DNA of 41,635 nucleotides from Desertifilum tharense IPPAS B-1220 (GCF_001746915.1 NZ_MJGC01000076.1:1-41635); one strand, 5' to 3'; positions 25,701 through 34,080 are shown, counted from the stretch's first letter. The notes: generated from the sequence alone by a model not told the origin. Made by a program: numbers and translations.

Positions 25701-28700
25701 GAAATTTTCAGTTTCTGAGTCTGAGGTGTCAAACCCAAACAGGTTTTCGGGTTGTTCCTCTGTCTGACTTTCCCCTAAATCTAGGAAACTCTCAGTTTCT
25801 GAACCTGACGCCTCGAAATCGAAAACCGGAGCTTCTTCTGTCTGGCTTTCTCCGAAGTCTAGGAAACTCTCGCCTTCTGAGGCTGAGGTGTCAAAGTCAA
25901 AAACCGGAGCTTCTTCTGTTTGATTTTCTCCCAAGTCTAGGAAACTCTCGCCTTCTGAGGCTGAGGCTTCAAAGTCAAACGGGTTTTCGGGTTGTTCCTC
26001 TGTCTGGCTTTCCCCTAAATCTAGGAAACTCTCGTTTTCTGAGCCTGACGCCTCGAAATCGAAAACCGATGCTTCTTCTGTCTGACTTGCTCCGAAGTCT
26101 AGGAAACTTTCGCCTTCTGAGGCTGAGGCTTCAAAGTCAAACAGGCTTTCGGGTTGTTCTTCTGTTTGGGTTGTTCCCAAGTCTAGGAAACTCTCGGTTT
26201 CTGAAGCTGAGGTGTCAAAGTCAAAAACCGGAGCTTCTTCTGTTTGATTTTCTCCCAAGTCTAGGAAACTCTCACCTTCTGAGGCTGAGGCTTCAAAGTC
26301 AAACGGGTTTTCAGGTTGTTCCTCTGTCTGGCTTTCCCCTAAATCTAGAAAACTCTCGGTTTCTGAGCCTGACGCCTCGAAATCGAAAACCGATGCTTCT
26401 TCTGTCTGACTCTCTCCGAAGTCTAGGAAACTTTCGCCTTCTGAGGAGGATTCTAAGTCAAAAAGACTTTCAGATTCTTCAGCCGTCTCTTCGCTGGCTT
26501 CTAGCTCAAATGCTAAGAGGTTATCGTCTTCACTAAGAGCTGTTTCAGCCTCAGCGACATTAAACAACGCTGTATCTTCGGTATCGGTAGAACCTTCAAA
26601 ATCTAAGAAGCGATCGGACTCCAGCACTTCTGAAGAAGCATCTGATAATTCAGTGAAGCCAATATCTAAGTTTGTTTCGCCTTCAGAGCTACCAAACAAA
26701 TCATCAAGATCGCCAGCCTCTTCAGTTTCAGTGACAGGTGCGATCGCCTCTACTGTTTCTATCTCTGCTGCAAATAGATCTTCGGTTAAACCCTCTGCTT
26801 CTAAGGCGTCTGACTCTAAATCGAATAAGCCTGCATCCTCTTCTGAATTGAGTTCGTTGGCAACTTCTACAGAAGCTAGATCGAATTCTACCTCTGGTTC
26901 TTCTAAGTCTTGCGATCGCGCTAACCCGGAGGTTGCTAACTCGTCTGTCTCTGCGAATTCTAAGTCTAAGTCTGTTGAGGGGGTGTCAATCTCATCCAGC
27001 AACAGAGGTTCCTGTGCGATCGCCTCATCGTCAAAATCCAGTAATTCAAGTTCTGCTGAATCTTCGCTCAAGGCTGCATCTAACAATTCTCCCTCTGTTT
27101 CTGAAAAGGCTAAATCTTCCTCTTCTAGGGAAAGTTGTTCGTTCTCTACACCTTCTGATTCTAAAGTTAAATCCAGATCCAGCGCTTCGCCATCTGCCTC
27201 GCTAAGATCGAGTTCTGCTGCATCTAGCGTCTCTAGAGAGCTTTCGTCCATTTCGGGAATATCGGCTAAGGCTTCTTCATCAGGAAGTGTAGCGCGATCG
27301 CTGTTCGCCTCAATGCCAAAATCCTCATCCCAAAAATTATCGACTTCAACCGAGCGAGTTGCAGACAAAGGTTGTTCAATTTCAGGAACCGAGAAGAAAT
27401 CTTCAACAATATCTAAGCTCTGTTGAGGCGATGAATCAGTGGGTGACTCTAACCAGTCATCCATATCTCCAGACTCTTCTAGTTCTGAGGTAGAAGATGC
27501 TGCGACTTCTGTTCGTTCAGAACCTAAGTTCTCATCCTGTTCTGGATTTTCTGAAGCTTCGGTTAACTCAACTTCTAATTCTGCAACTTCTGTCAGTTCA
27601 AGTCCTAAGTTTTCATCCAGTTCTGGGTTTTCTGAGTCCTCTGTTAACTCAAAATTCAGCTCTCCATCTAGACTTGACTCGCTTGAGCCTTCACCCAACT
27701 CAAAGTCTAATTCTGAAGTTGTTTCTACTGTTTCGGTTAACTCAAAATCCAACTCTCCATCTAGGCTTGACTCGCTTGAGCCTTCACTCAACTCAAAGTC
27801 TAATTCTGAAGTTGTTTCTACTGTTTCGGTTAACTCAAAATCCAACTCTCCATCTAGGCTTGACTCGCTTGAGCCTTCACTCAACTCAAAGTCTAATTCT
27901 GAAGTTGTCTCTACTGTTTCAGTTAACTCAAAATCCAACTCTCCATCTAGGCTTGACTCGCTTGAGCCTTCACCCAACTCAAAGTCTAATTCTGAAGTTG
28001 TCTCTACTGTTTCAGTTAACTCAAAATCCAACTCTCCATCTAGGCTTGACTCGCTTGAGTCTTCACTCAACTCAAAGTCTAATTCTGAGGTTGTCTCTAC
28101 TGTTTCGGTTACTTCAAAAACAAATTCATCTTCTTCCAATTCCAGAGAAGGAGAATCAGAAGCTTCGGCAAAATCGAGATCTAACTTTTCTAGCCCTAAA
28201 GCACTTTCCCCAGTGCTATCATCTTCAAAGAGTTCGCTATCAGCAGCCTCTCCAAATAGGGCATTGAGAGCGTCATTTTCACTTTCAACTCTTTGATTTT
28301 CTAAATCAAACTCGCTTGGCTCCTCATCTAGAATTGCAAACATTTGGTCTAGATCGTTATCCAAATCTTCAACTGGGTTATCTTCTTCTAGCCCAAGAAA
28401 TTCGCTAGATGTTTTTAAACGTTCATCATCATCTGACTTATTCATTGCTGCAATTCCTAATAAGTCTTCAAAGTCATTTTGCTCGTCAAGATCGCCAATG
28501 GGAGGGATCGTGGCTGCAATATCTAGGAGATCGGCAAATTCATTCGTAGCTTTTGAGGGTTCTTGAGGATTTTTTGCAGCCATTATTCCTTGAATTTCTA
28601 ATAGTTCAGAAAAATCAGCATCAGCGGAAAGCTCTAACTCTTCACCAAAGAGATTATCGTCCAATATGTTATTAGTATCTTTAGTTTTTGTTGATGTCTT

Positions 28701-30005
28701 TTCTACCAGTGAATGCTCAGAGGAGGGATCGCTTAACAATAAATCTGAAAAGTCTGTATCCTCATCTAAATTTCCTAAGTTTAGATCCTCGTTGCCTTGG
28801 GTTCCACCCTCTTCTTCTTGCCAGTTAAGTCCTAAATCGGGAGCTTCCCCTTCAAAAAGATCGGCCAGGGTATTCAATTCTGCCATACCCACTTCTGGTC
28901 CTAGAGGCGTAGAACGCGACTCAGAAAGGTCATTTCGCTTTGATACCGACGGCTGAGAGTTTAAGTCAAATAATTCAAAGGAGGGTTCTGGCTCCAGAGA
29001 AACGGGAGTATTATCGGGTTGGCTAATGTTCAGTTGCTCAAAAGCACTAGAGAGAGGCTCTGATAAGTCCCCTAGTGACATCGCCCAATCTGTACCCGGT
29101 GGCATCAGATTGCTAATTTCTTCTAGTTCTGAATGTCTTTGAGCGGCTAAGATTGACTCTGGAGGCTGTAGTTCTTGCAGTCTTTCGCCAATCGTAATTT
29201 CGTTATATCGCCCTGCTAAAACTAGATCTTGGGCTTGTTTGAGTTCTTTAATGGAAACTGGTGCGAGAGTTCGATAGGTATTTTCGGGATTGGCGATCGC
29301 ACTTCTGACTAGCCGTACCAATTTTACCCAAGTCGGCAAATCAAATTGTTCTCCAGCCGAGGCCAAATTCTGGCAAATTTCCTGAAGTTGCTGTCGCGTT
29401 TCCGCGTTATCGGCTTGCTTAAACAGTTGCAGCATCTCGCGCAGCAATGAAGGCACATCGCTTTGAAACACGAGCCTTAACGCACTATCTTCTGGGGGAA
29501 GTCCCATCCCTTCGGGAATTTGCAGAATCGTTTGTTCCGACATTGGAGGTGGCGCTTTCAGTGCAACCCTCGGCGCATCGCTTTGATGAACGAGCGTTGT
29601 TAAATAGCCATCTAACTCTTCAAAAACAGGCTCAACGCCAGACATGACTTCGTTGGCTCGCTCTTCAGTTAGTCCAAACGGTTCCTGTAACTGATCGAGC
29701 AGTTCCTCTAGAGCGTCAAAAACCCGAAGCATTAAGGACTCTAGCTTTTGCTCGACGCGGGTTGGATGTTCTTTAAGAATCTTGAAATAGTCTTCTAGAC
29801 GGTGAGCCGTCCGTTGAATGCTATTAATCCCCAACATGGCTGCTCCTCCTTTGACAGAGTGAGCAGCGCGGAAAACTTCATTAATCGTTTCGGGGTCTTC
29901 AATCGTATTTTGCAGGTTCAGCAAGCCCTGCTCAAGGGTAGTGAGGTGGTCTTTTGCCTCCTCAATGAAGTACCCCATGATCCGTTGTTGGTGTTCCGGC
30001 TGCAT
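22794..30005 (-). CDS. hmpE: Giant CheA-type histidine kinase (HmpE-like) with acidic repeat linker
   Basis: The kinase of the hmp chemotaxis-like system, expected to phosphorylate its own Hpt and pass phosphate to HmpB, HmpA and its own receiver. The Hpt domain (residues 5-120) has His49 in RAAHSVKGGA. From about 140 to 1,750 there is an acidic, Ser-rich, low-complexity linker. The CheA core follows: dimerisation helices (LDNLSNLVGELVVNRNS, about 1,755), ATPase with HLINNAMTHG (about 1,968), DDGAGI and GRGVGMDVV, a CheW-like P5 (about 2,110-2,250), and a receiver with Asp2324 in FCDIEMPRMDG. At 2,403 residues it is several times the usual CheA size; the linker holds two repeat families. ATG 30005 has GGAAAG upstream. 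It is the last gene of the operon, 110 bases after hmpD. Orthology is judged from gene order and domains. Confidence 0.9.
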   Translation of the reverse strand: MQPEHQQRIMGYFIEEAKDHLTTLEQGLLNLQNTIEDPETINEVFRAAHSVKGGAAMLGINSIQRTAHRLEDYFKILKEHPTRVEQKLESLMLRVFDALEELLDQLQEPFGLTEERANEVMSGVEPVFEELDGYLTTLVHQSDAPRVALKAPPPMSEQTILQIPEGMGLPPEDSALRLVFQSDVPSLLREMLQLFKQADNAETRQQLQEICQNLASAGEQFDLPTWVKLVRLVRSAIANPENTYRTLAPVSIKELKQAQDLVLAGRYNEITIGERLQELQPPESILAAQRHSELEEISNLMPPGTDWAMSLGDLSEPLSSAFEQLNISQPDNTPVSLEPEPSFELFDLNSQPSVSKRNDLSESRSTPLGPEVGMAELNTLADLFEGEAPDLGLNWQEEEGGTQGNEDLNLGNLDEDTDFSDLLLSDPSSEHSLVEKTSTKTKDTNNILDDNLFGEELELSADADFSELLEIQGIMAAKNPQEPSKATNEFADLLDIAATIPPIGDLDEQNDFEDLLGIAAMNKSDDDERLKTSSEFLGLEEDNPVEDLDNDLDQMFAILDEEPSEFDLENQRVESENDALNALFGEAADSELFEDDSTGESALGLEKLDLDFAEASDSPSLELEEDEFVFEVTETVETTSELDFELSEDSSESSLDGELDFELTETVETTSELDFELGEGSSESSLDGELDFELTETVETTSELDFELSEGSSESSLDGELDFELTETVETTSELDFELSEGSSESSLDGELDFELTETVETTSELDFELGEGSSESSLDGELNFELTEDSENPELDENLGLELTEVAELEVELTEASENPEQDENLGSERTEVAASSTSELEESGDMDDWLESPTDSSPQQSLDIVEDFFSVPEIEQPLSATRSVEVDNFWDEDFGIEANSDRATLPDEEALADIPEMDESSLETLDAAELDLSEADGEALDLDLTLESEGVENEQLSLEEEDLAFSETEGELLDAALSEDSAELELLDFDDEAIAQEPLLLDEIDTPSTDLDLEFAETDELATSGLARSQDLEEPEVEFDLASVEVANELNSEEDAGLFDLESDALEAEGLTEDLFAAEIETVEAIAPVTETEEAGDLDDLFGSSEGETNLDIGFTELSDASSEVLESDRFLDFEGSTDTEDTALFNVAEAETALSEDDNLLAFELEASEETAEESESLFDLESSSEGESFLDFGESQTEEASVFDFEASGSETESFLDLGESQTEEQPENPFDFEASASEGESFLDLGENQTEEAPVFDFDTSASETESFLDLGTTQTEEQPESLFDFEASASEGESFLDFGASQTEEASVFDFEASGSENESFLDLGESQTEEQPENPFDFEASASEGESFLDLGENQTEEAPVFDFDTSASEGESFLDFGESQTEEAPVFDFEASGSETESFLDLGESQTEEQPENLFGFDTSDSETENFLDLEPLSNDTERSLNLEGTESLFEVEETPSFLEADESFGLDLGSPESNSLDDFAFAETEAAASEESDNFDGFETDESLLLDFEQTDVAFPESSEDLNLVETTDESAESSDDLLDFDFAFGLDESDEALDLGLTEAEETETSDSFLDFADEAEAIAESDSDFLNFDETEETTDLSWLNDITAEIDDEPPPSAARSLDFESTFIQNEFAQDTGTVDLDALEAFLGDADLKAAPTASDLQVFDELEAFLEQPVTLGSELGDRTASDLIQAAAIETQTSDNLLDDSEFDDLVALLEDADKSLGGPPTMTARHPGMTPPRRPNRIEQNMRVPVKQLDNLSNLVGELVVNRNSLEQDQERLRQCLDNLLYQVQQLSDVGARMRDLYERSLLESALLSSRMSNRFSNPTNDSEPANHATGVKWEREEMDLFTPFHTLSQEMIELIVRVRESSSDIEFIVDETDQVTRQFRQITTQLQEGLTRARMVPFAQTADRLPGAVRRIAMDLKKQAEILIEGRETLIDKMIQEQLFDPMTHLINNAMTHGIETPEERMRAGKSPVGKIMVRAFHQGNQTVISVSDDGAGINPERVKMKALEKRLITPEEAKSMTRLDVYDLLFRPGFSTKDQADSFSGRGVGMDVVRTSLRDIRGVINTDSTLGKGTTFTIRLPLTLSISKALCCISSRARIAFPMDGVEDMLDVPKDRIQTNNEGQSCFLWRDTLLPFQPLAELLQYNRQISRGSVYGGHQEDDIISIVVLRSAGQYIALQVDQVLGEQEIVIKQLEGPVPKPVGIAGATVLGDGRIMPIADVLELIDLSMGRARRETNTLWETENAATLPETIPTKVEPTVLIVDDSITVRELLSMTFNKAGYRVEQARDGQDAWEKLRSGLPCDIVFCDIEMPRMDGLELLSRLQKDSALKHLPVAMLTSRGAERHRQTAASLGAKGYFTKPYLEEALLEAASRMLKGEVLVTAKAGS
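25700..26470 (-). repeat. Coding repeat array 2 in hmpE: about ten 26-28-residue units
   Basis: Units of the form FDFEASxSExESFLDLGxxQTEE followed by QPENP or APV, alternating 28 and 26 residues. Four units (108 residues, 324 bp) form a higher-order repeat. For example, the word encoding the SV FDFEASGSE junction occurs at about 26037 and again at about 26361. Aromatic FDFE and FLDLG motifs recur at regular spacing in an otherwise acidic chain. Confidence 0.85.
27648..28117 (-). repeat. Coding repeat array 1 in hmpE: five 93-bp tandem units
   Basis: Near-identical 93-bp units, with the same TCTCCATCTA word starting at 27661, 27754, 27847, 27940 and 28033. Each encodes a 31-residue block containing SSLDGELDFEL, TETVETTSELDFEL and SEGSSE. 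The first and last units are slightly diverged at their outer edges, as expected for slippage or unequal crossover. Confidence 0.92.
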
Positions 30006-30053
30006 AGTCTTTCCGGTTTTAAGTTAATGAAGTGCGCGAGCCAAGCTTAGAGC

Positions 30054-30090
30054 TATGAATGGTAAATTAACCTCTCACTCACTATTCATA
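30054..30090. promoter_or_regulatory. Inverted repeat in the hmpD-hmpE spacer
   Basis: TATGAAT at 30054-30060 pairs with ATTCATA at 30084-30090 across a 23-base loop. It lies between hmpD and hmpE within an otherwise continuous operon. It could influence RNA stability or differential expression of hmpE; this is inference only. Confidence 0.25.
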
Positions 30091-30115
30091 ACTCATCTGG
30101 AAAGCAAAGGGACAT

Positions 30116-33037
30116 TTATCGCTCTGATTTTTCTACCCGGAACCGTTCCACAGACGCCAGCAAGTCGCGAGCAACGCCTACTAGGTTGGCTAAAGCGCCA
30201 GAAACGCGTTGAGCTTCTTGAGAGGTTTCTTGGGCGGTCAATTCTACCGATTGCATAACCTGAGCCACGGCTCTAGAGGTTTCGGTTTGTTCAACCGTAT
30301 CGGCGGTAATTGAGCGGACAAGCACGTCAATGCGGTTCGAGACTTGAATGATATCTTCGAGCGATCGCTTGGCTTGTTCGGCCAGACGAGTCCCTTCTAG
30401 CACCTGTTGGGTGCCTTCTTCCATCGCGGTCATTACCCCGGCTGTTTCGCTTTGAATTTGCAAAACGATTTGTTCGATTTCCTTACCCGCTTTGGCGGCT
30501 CGGTCTGCAAGCTGTCGAACTTCGTCTGCAACGATCGCAAAACCGCGCCCTGCTTCTCCGGCCCGCGCTGCTTCAATACTCGCGTTGAGGGCGAGTAAGT
30601 TTGTCCGGGAGGCAATGGTTGAAATCAAAGCCACAATCTTAGAAATTTCCTGGGAAGATTCCGCCAAGCGCTTCACTTTCCGGGTCGTTTCTGCCACAGT
30701 TTCGCGGATTTGCAGAATCCCCGCGACCGTCCGCTCTACCGCCTCACCACCTTTAAGCGCGGTGGTAGATGCCGAACGCGCCACTTCCTCTGCTTGACGC
30801 GCGCTTTCGGCTACCCGTTGAATGGAATCGGTCATCATCTGTACCGAATTCAGCGTGACGGCTAACTCTTCAGCTTGGCGCAACGCGTCTGAAGATAGAC
30901 CTCTCGCGAACGCTTCGCTATCGGTGGAGCCTTTATTCACTTGGCGAGCTGCGATCGTCACCTGTTGCACGATTTCTCGCAGGTTTTGAATCGTCAAGTT
31001 AAAGGAGTCTGCAACCGCGCCTAACACGTCGGCGGTGACTTCGGCTTGGACGGTCAAGTCTCCTCTTGCAGCCCCTTCTACGTCGTCTAGCAGGCGGATC
31101 ACTTGGCGTTGCAGGTCTTCTTTGGCCTGTTCTTGTTCGGCCGCTTTCCGCTGTGCCTCGCTCATGGTGGTCAGGATAATCCGAGCCATGCGGTTGAAGC
31201 TTTCGGCCAGTTGACCTAATTCATCTTCGCTGTAGATGGTGGCTTGGGTGCCGAGTTGACCGGCGGCGACGGCTTCAAACTGGCTTTGCAGGTCGTGGGT
31301 AGAGCGCCGAATTTGCCGAGAGGTGACATTTCCCAACGCGTAGGTGGCGGCACCGGAGGCTGCGCCGGGAACCAAAATCATCATAATTTTGGATAAGGGC
31401 GACGCATCGGGACGGGTGGCGTAAATGACGCCGGCGATCGCCAATGCTGAAACGACTCCAGCCGCTGAGGCCGTGTAAATTTGTTTTTGCTTGAGGGAGG
31501 CATTCTCAAAGAAACTCAGCCATCCCTGCTCGACGGAAACGGCGGGTTCTGCACCAGCACTGGTTGGACTGGCGAAGGTGGGAATGGGGTCAGCCGTTGT
31601 GGAAAGGCTGAACATTTCTTCTTCTAAAATCCCGGAGCGATCGCCATTATCCGCTAGCGATGCTTTCGCCGCACTCGCCATCCCGCTAGTCGGGGGCATA
31701 AAACTGGATGTGGACAAAGGAGCGCTATTGAGATCGCCGGAATTTTCGCCTAAATCGCCAAATCCCGAAATATCCTCAAACTTGTCATCAAAGACATCAA
31801 ACTCTTCTAGAAAATCAACGCTGCTGTTTTGTCCCATCCCAGACAGCGGTTCGCTAACTTCATCAAACGCTTCGACATTAGAAAATCCTTCATCGAGATC
31901 GAAGGAATCATCGTCAAAGCGATCGAAGGAATCTAGCTGGCCTAAAGGTCTAGAATTTTGCGTATCTAACAGCGTTGGCTCCGGACTGCCGTTGTTGCCA
32001 AACCGATTGGAACCTGAATAGAAGGGTTCATCTTCTTCTTCGAGGTCGTCAAGTTGATTGACGCTTCCCATGAAAAAGGTCGGGTCTTCGCCCATTGGTG
32101 CAGAAGAATGGAAAAACTCTTCTTCATCCGGCATTTCAATGGGTTCGGCACTCCTTGGAAAGGATTGGTGCTTGCCAAAGGTTGTACCCGTCGAGCTAGG
32201 AATATCGCTGACTGAAGCCGCGTTGCTAGAAAACGGCTCTTCTTCATCAAAATCCAAGCTCGGATTAAAGCTTTCATCGAATTCATCCAGAATTCCCGGA
32301 TCTAAATCTTCGCTGCTCCCTAAATCGTCCTCATCCAAATCCTGGGGAATGAAGGGTGCGGCAAAATCATCGACCTGCTCTACCGTATCTAGCATTTCAT
32401 CATCTAGAGCGAACGGCGAGCTTGACTCGAACCCTTCTGAGGGATCGACGCTAAAATCTTCAGGAATCGCAAAGGGATCGGCAACCCCAGAGGGTGGCTC
32501 GAAACCGGGGGAAGATTCTAAATCCGCAACCGCCTCCGGACTCGCCGCAAACGGATTATCAAAAGAATCCTCAAAATCAGAAAAATCAGATGCGATCGCG
32601 CCTTCATCTTCAAAGGCGTTCAGGTCATACTGTCCTAAGTCGTCGAACTCATCGCCCGTATCCAAACTCTCTAAGGGCGATCGCGCAGCTTCATCAAAAT
32701 TTTCATCCGGCAAATATCCCCCAGAACCATTTTCTACAGCCGCACCGACTCCATGTCCCGTTGTATATTGCAAAGCATAGTCAATCCCCTGATTGGCATA
32801 CTCTACAAAGACTGGATCGCTAGCCATCGACTTCACCGATTCATACTCGTCGATCGCCAGATCGTATTGCTGCAAACCATAGCAGTAAATATGACCCCGC
32901 AATAAACGGGCACTCGGATCGTCTGGGTAAACCTCGACCAAGCGATCGATCGTGCTAGCCGCCTCCTCATACCGACCCTGCACGTAAGCAGTTTCGGCCT
33001 GTTGGTATTCCTGTGCATAATCCGTGTTTGCTCCCAT
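30116..33037 (-). CDS. hmpD: Methyl-accepting chemotaxis protein with TPR and acidic linker (HmpD-like)
   Basis: The receptor of the hmp system, 973 residues. Residues 8-80 form TPR-like helices (AETAYVQGRYEEAASTIDRL, SARLLRGHIYCYGLQQY). An acidic, Phe/Asp/Ser-rich linker spans about 100-510. Two hydrophobic segments (about 520-535 and 545-560: SALAIAGVIYA, IMMILVPGAASGAATYALG) make a membrane hairpin with no sizeable external sensor loop. HAMP-like sequence follows (FEAVAAGQLGTQATI, then a second DVEGAARGDLTVQAEV). The MCP signalling helices carry the conserved tip TNLLALNASIEAARAGEAGRGFAIVADEVR. The receptor thus seems to sense from the cytoplasm. The ATG is preceded by G8 at 33048-33041 and CAG, with no other ribosome site. 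It lies 66 bases after hmpC. PilJ of Synechocystis is the analogous component. Confidence 0.9.
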   Translation of the reverse strand: MGANTDYAQEYQQAETAYVQGRYEEAASTIDRLVEVYPDDPSARLLRGHIYCYGLQQYDLAIDEYESVKSMASDPVFVEYANQGIDYALQYTTGHGVGAAVENGSGGYLPDENFDEAARSPLESLDTGDEFDDLGQYDLNAFEDEGAIASDFSDFEDSFDNPFAASPEAVADLESSPGFEPPSGVADPFAIPEDFSVDPSEGFESSSPFALDDEMLDTVEQVDDFAAPFIPQDLDEDDLGSSEDLDPGILDEFDESFNPSLDFDEEEPFSSNAASVSDIPSSTGTTFGKHQSFPRSAEPIEMPDEEEFFHSSAPMGEDPTFFMGSVNQLDDLEEEDEPFYSGSNRFGNNGSPEPTLLDTQNSRPLGQLDSFDRFDDDSFDLDEGFSNVEAFDEVSEPLSGMGQNSSVDFLEEFDVFDDKFEDISGFGDLGENSGDLNSAPLSTSSFMPPTSGMASAAKASLADNGDRSGILEEEMFSLSTTADPIPTFASPTSAGAEPAVSVEQGWLSFFENASLKQKQIYTASAAGVVSALAIAGVIYATRPDASPLSKIMMILVPGAASGAATYALGNVTSRQIRRSTHDLQSQFEAVAAGQLGTQATIYSEDELGQLAESFNRMARIILTTMSEAQRKAAEQEQAKEDLQRQVIRLLDDVEGAARGDLTVQAEVTADVLGAVADSFNLTIQNLREIVQQVTIAARQVNKGSTDSEAFARGLSSDALRQAEELAVTLNSVQMMTDSIQRVAESARQAEEVARSASTTALKGGEAVERTVAGILQIRETVAETTRKVKRLAESSQEISKIVALISTIASRTNLLALNASIEAARAGEAGRGFAIVADEVRQLADRAAKAGKEIEQIVLQIQSETAGVMTAMEEGTQQVLEGTRLAEQAKRSLEDIIQVSNRIDVLVRSITADTVEQTETSRAVAQVMQSVELTAQETSQEAQRVSGALANLVGVARDLLASVERFRVEKSER

Positions 33038-33040
33038 CTG

Positions 33041-33048
33041 CCCCCCCC
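33041..33048 (-). promoter_or_regulatory. G8 homopolymer in the ribosome-binding position of hmpD
   Basis: Eight consecutive G on the coding strand end three bases before the hmpD ATG, where a Shine-Dalgarno sequence would lie. No AGGAG-like alternative is present nearby. Length changes in such a tract would alter spacing to the start codon. Confidence 0.5.
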
Positions 33049-33103
33049 GAAGCGAGAAGTTGAACGCTACATTAAAATTTCAGAACAATCTACATTTTCC
33101 GGT

Positions 33104-33634
33104 TTAGGCTGCCCAGCGAGCGGAACGCAGTAACGCTACTTGGTTGAGCAACCGCAGGCATTTATTGGTCTCTGGATCGATCGCCCACTCCCCGCGAATG
33201 AACGGTTCCATGATATCCGGAACATTGGTCGGTCGCTGAATTTCTTCGACATCCAACCAATCCATCCCCACAATCCGATCGACCGCTAAACCCAGCATCG
33301 TATCTTGATCTTCGATCGCAATCACTGGGATTTCTGCCCGGTCTGTATTGAGTGGGACGCCATCGCCTAAAAATTGACCCAAGTCGGCGACCCAAATCAC
33401 TCGCCCCCGAATATTAATGGTTCCGAGCAAGAGCGGCGACACATTGGGAATGGGCGTAATTTGGTCGGGAGACTGAGACAGCACTTCTCGGATACCCGTA
33501 GCACTGAGCGCGAACTCACTTTTAGATGGTACGAAGAATCTTAAGTGTAGCTCGCCTTCAGGACTTTCGAGTTCCTGGAATTCCGGGGCCTGATCTTGAC
33601 CCACCCCAGTTAAAAAATCTGGATTTCCAACCAT
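33104..33634 (-). CDS. hmpC: CheW-type coupling protein (HmpC-like)
   Basis: A 176-residue adaptor linking the HmpD receptor tips to the HmpE kinase. The CheW beta-barrel is recognisable from residue 30 onward: LRFFVPSKSEFALSATGIREVL, then LLLGTINIRGRVIWVADLGQFLG (residues 68-90) and LGLAVDRIVGM. The first 30 residues are an acidic extension. It has a strong ribosome site: GGAGGG about five bases before ATG 33634. It lies between hmpB (74 bases upstream) and hmpD (66 bases downstream) on the same strand. PilI is the Synechocystis counterpart. Confidence 0.92.
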   Translation of the reverse strand: MVGNPDFLTGVGQDQAPEFQELESPEGELHLRFFVPSKSEFALSATGIREVLSQSPDQITPIPNVSPLLLGTINIRGRVIWVADLGQFLGDGVPLNTDRAEIPVIAIEDQDTMLGLAVDRIVGMDWLDVEEIQRPTNVPDIMEPFIRGEWAIDPETNKCLRLLNQVALLRSARWAA

Positions 33635-33708
33635 GAAACCCTCCGGAAACTGTGCAAGCTAATCGAAAAAGGATGCATAACTCAGTTGAATGGGACTCTA
33701 CAAACAAT

Positions 33709-34080
33709 TCATACCGATCCTCGCAGGAGTTGCTTCACGGTTCCGACCAACTCCGTTGGCTGAAAGGGTTTAGCAATATAAGCATCCGCCCCTTGTTTCA
33801 TCCCCCAGTAGCGGTCAAATTCTTCCCCCTTAGAAGAACACATCACTACGGGTATGCTTTTAGTCTTGGAATCGTTCTTCAACCGACGGCACACTTCGTA
33901 ACCGTTCATGCGAGGCATCACAATATCCAACACGACCAGATCGGGACAACGGCTTTGGATTTGCTCAAGCGCTTCTACCCCATCGCTGGCAAGCGTTACG
34001 GTTAATCCGCTTCCTTTGAGGAGGTCGGCGATCATTTCCCGTTGGGCAACACTATCTTCTACAACCAGAACTGTACTCAT
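33709..34080 (-). CDS. hmpB: CheY-like response regulator (HmpB-like)
   Basis: A single-domain receiver of 123 residues with all key residues: the acidic pair E8-D9, phosphoacceptor Asp52 in VVLDIVMPRMNG, Ser82-Ser83 at the switch position, and Lys104 in IAKPF. It has no output domain, so it should act through protein contact, as PilH or CheY do. In Nostoc the hmpB gene is required for gliding motility. It follows hmpA by 132 bases and precedes hmpC by 74. AGGA lies upstream of ATG 34080. Confidence 0.93.
   Translation of the reverse strand: MSTVLVVEDSVAQREMIADLLKGSGLTVTLASDGVEALEQIQSRCPDLVVLDIVMPRMNGYEVCRRLKNDSKTKSIPVVMCSSKGEEFDRYWGMKQGADAYIAKPFQPTELVGTVKQLLRGSV

Noticed and set aside
27648..28117. 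CRISPR-like repeats
   Set aside because: The 93-bp units are contiguous, coding and in frame with hmpE, with no spacers. The heptanucleotide arrays likewise lack unique spacers. No CRISPR array or cas gene was seen.
25165..28296. Long + strand open frames (up to about 285 codons) opposite hmpE
   Set aside because: They are rich in Ser, Lys and Leu, lie exactly over the repeat-rich acidic linker and arise because GAA/GAT/TCT-biased codons avoid antisense stops. They have no ribosome sites and no domain-like sequence.
32058..32780. 240-codon + strand frame opposite hmpD
   Set aside because: Same cause as above: antisense of the acidic Ser-rich linker of HmpD.
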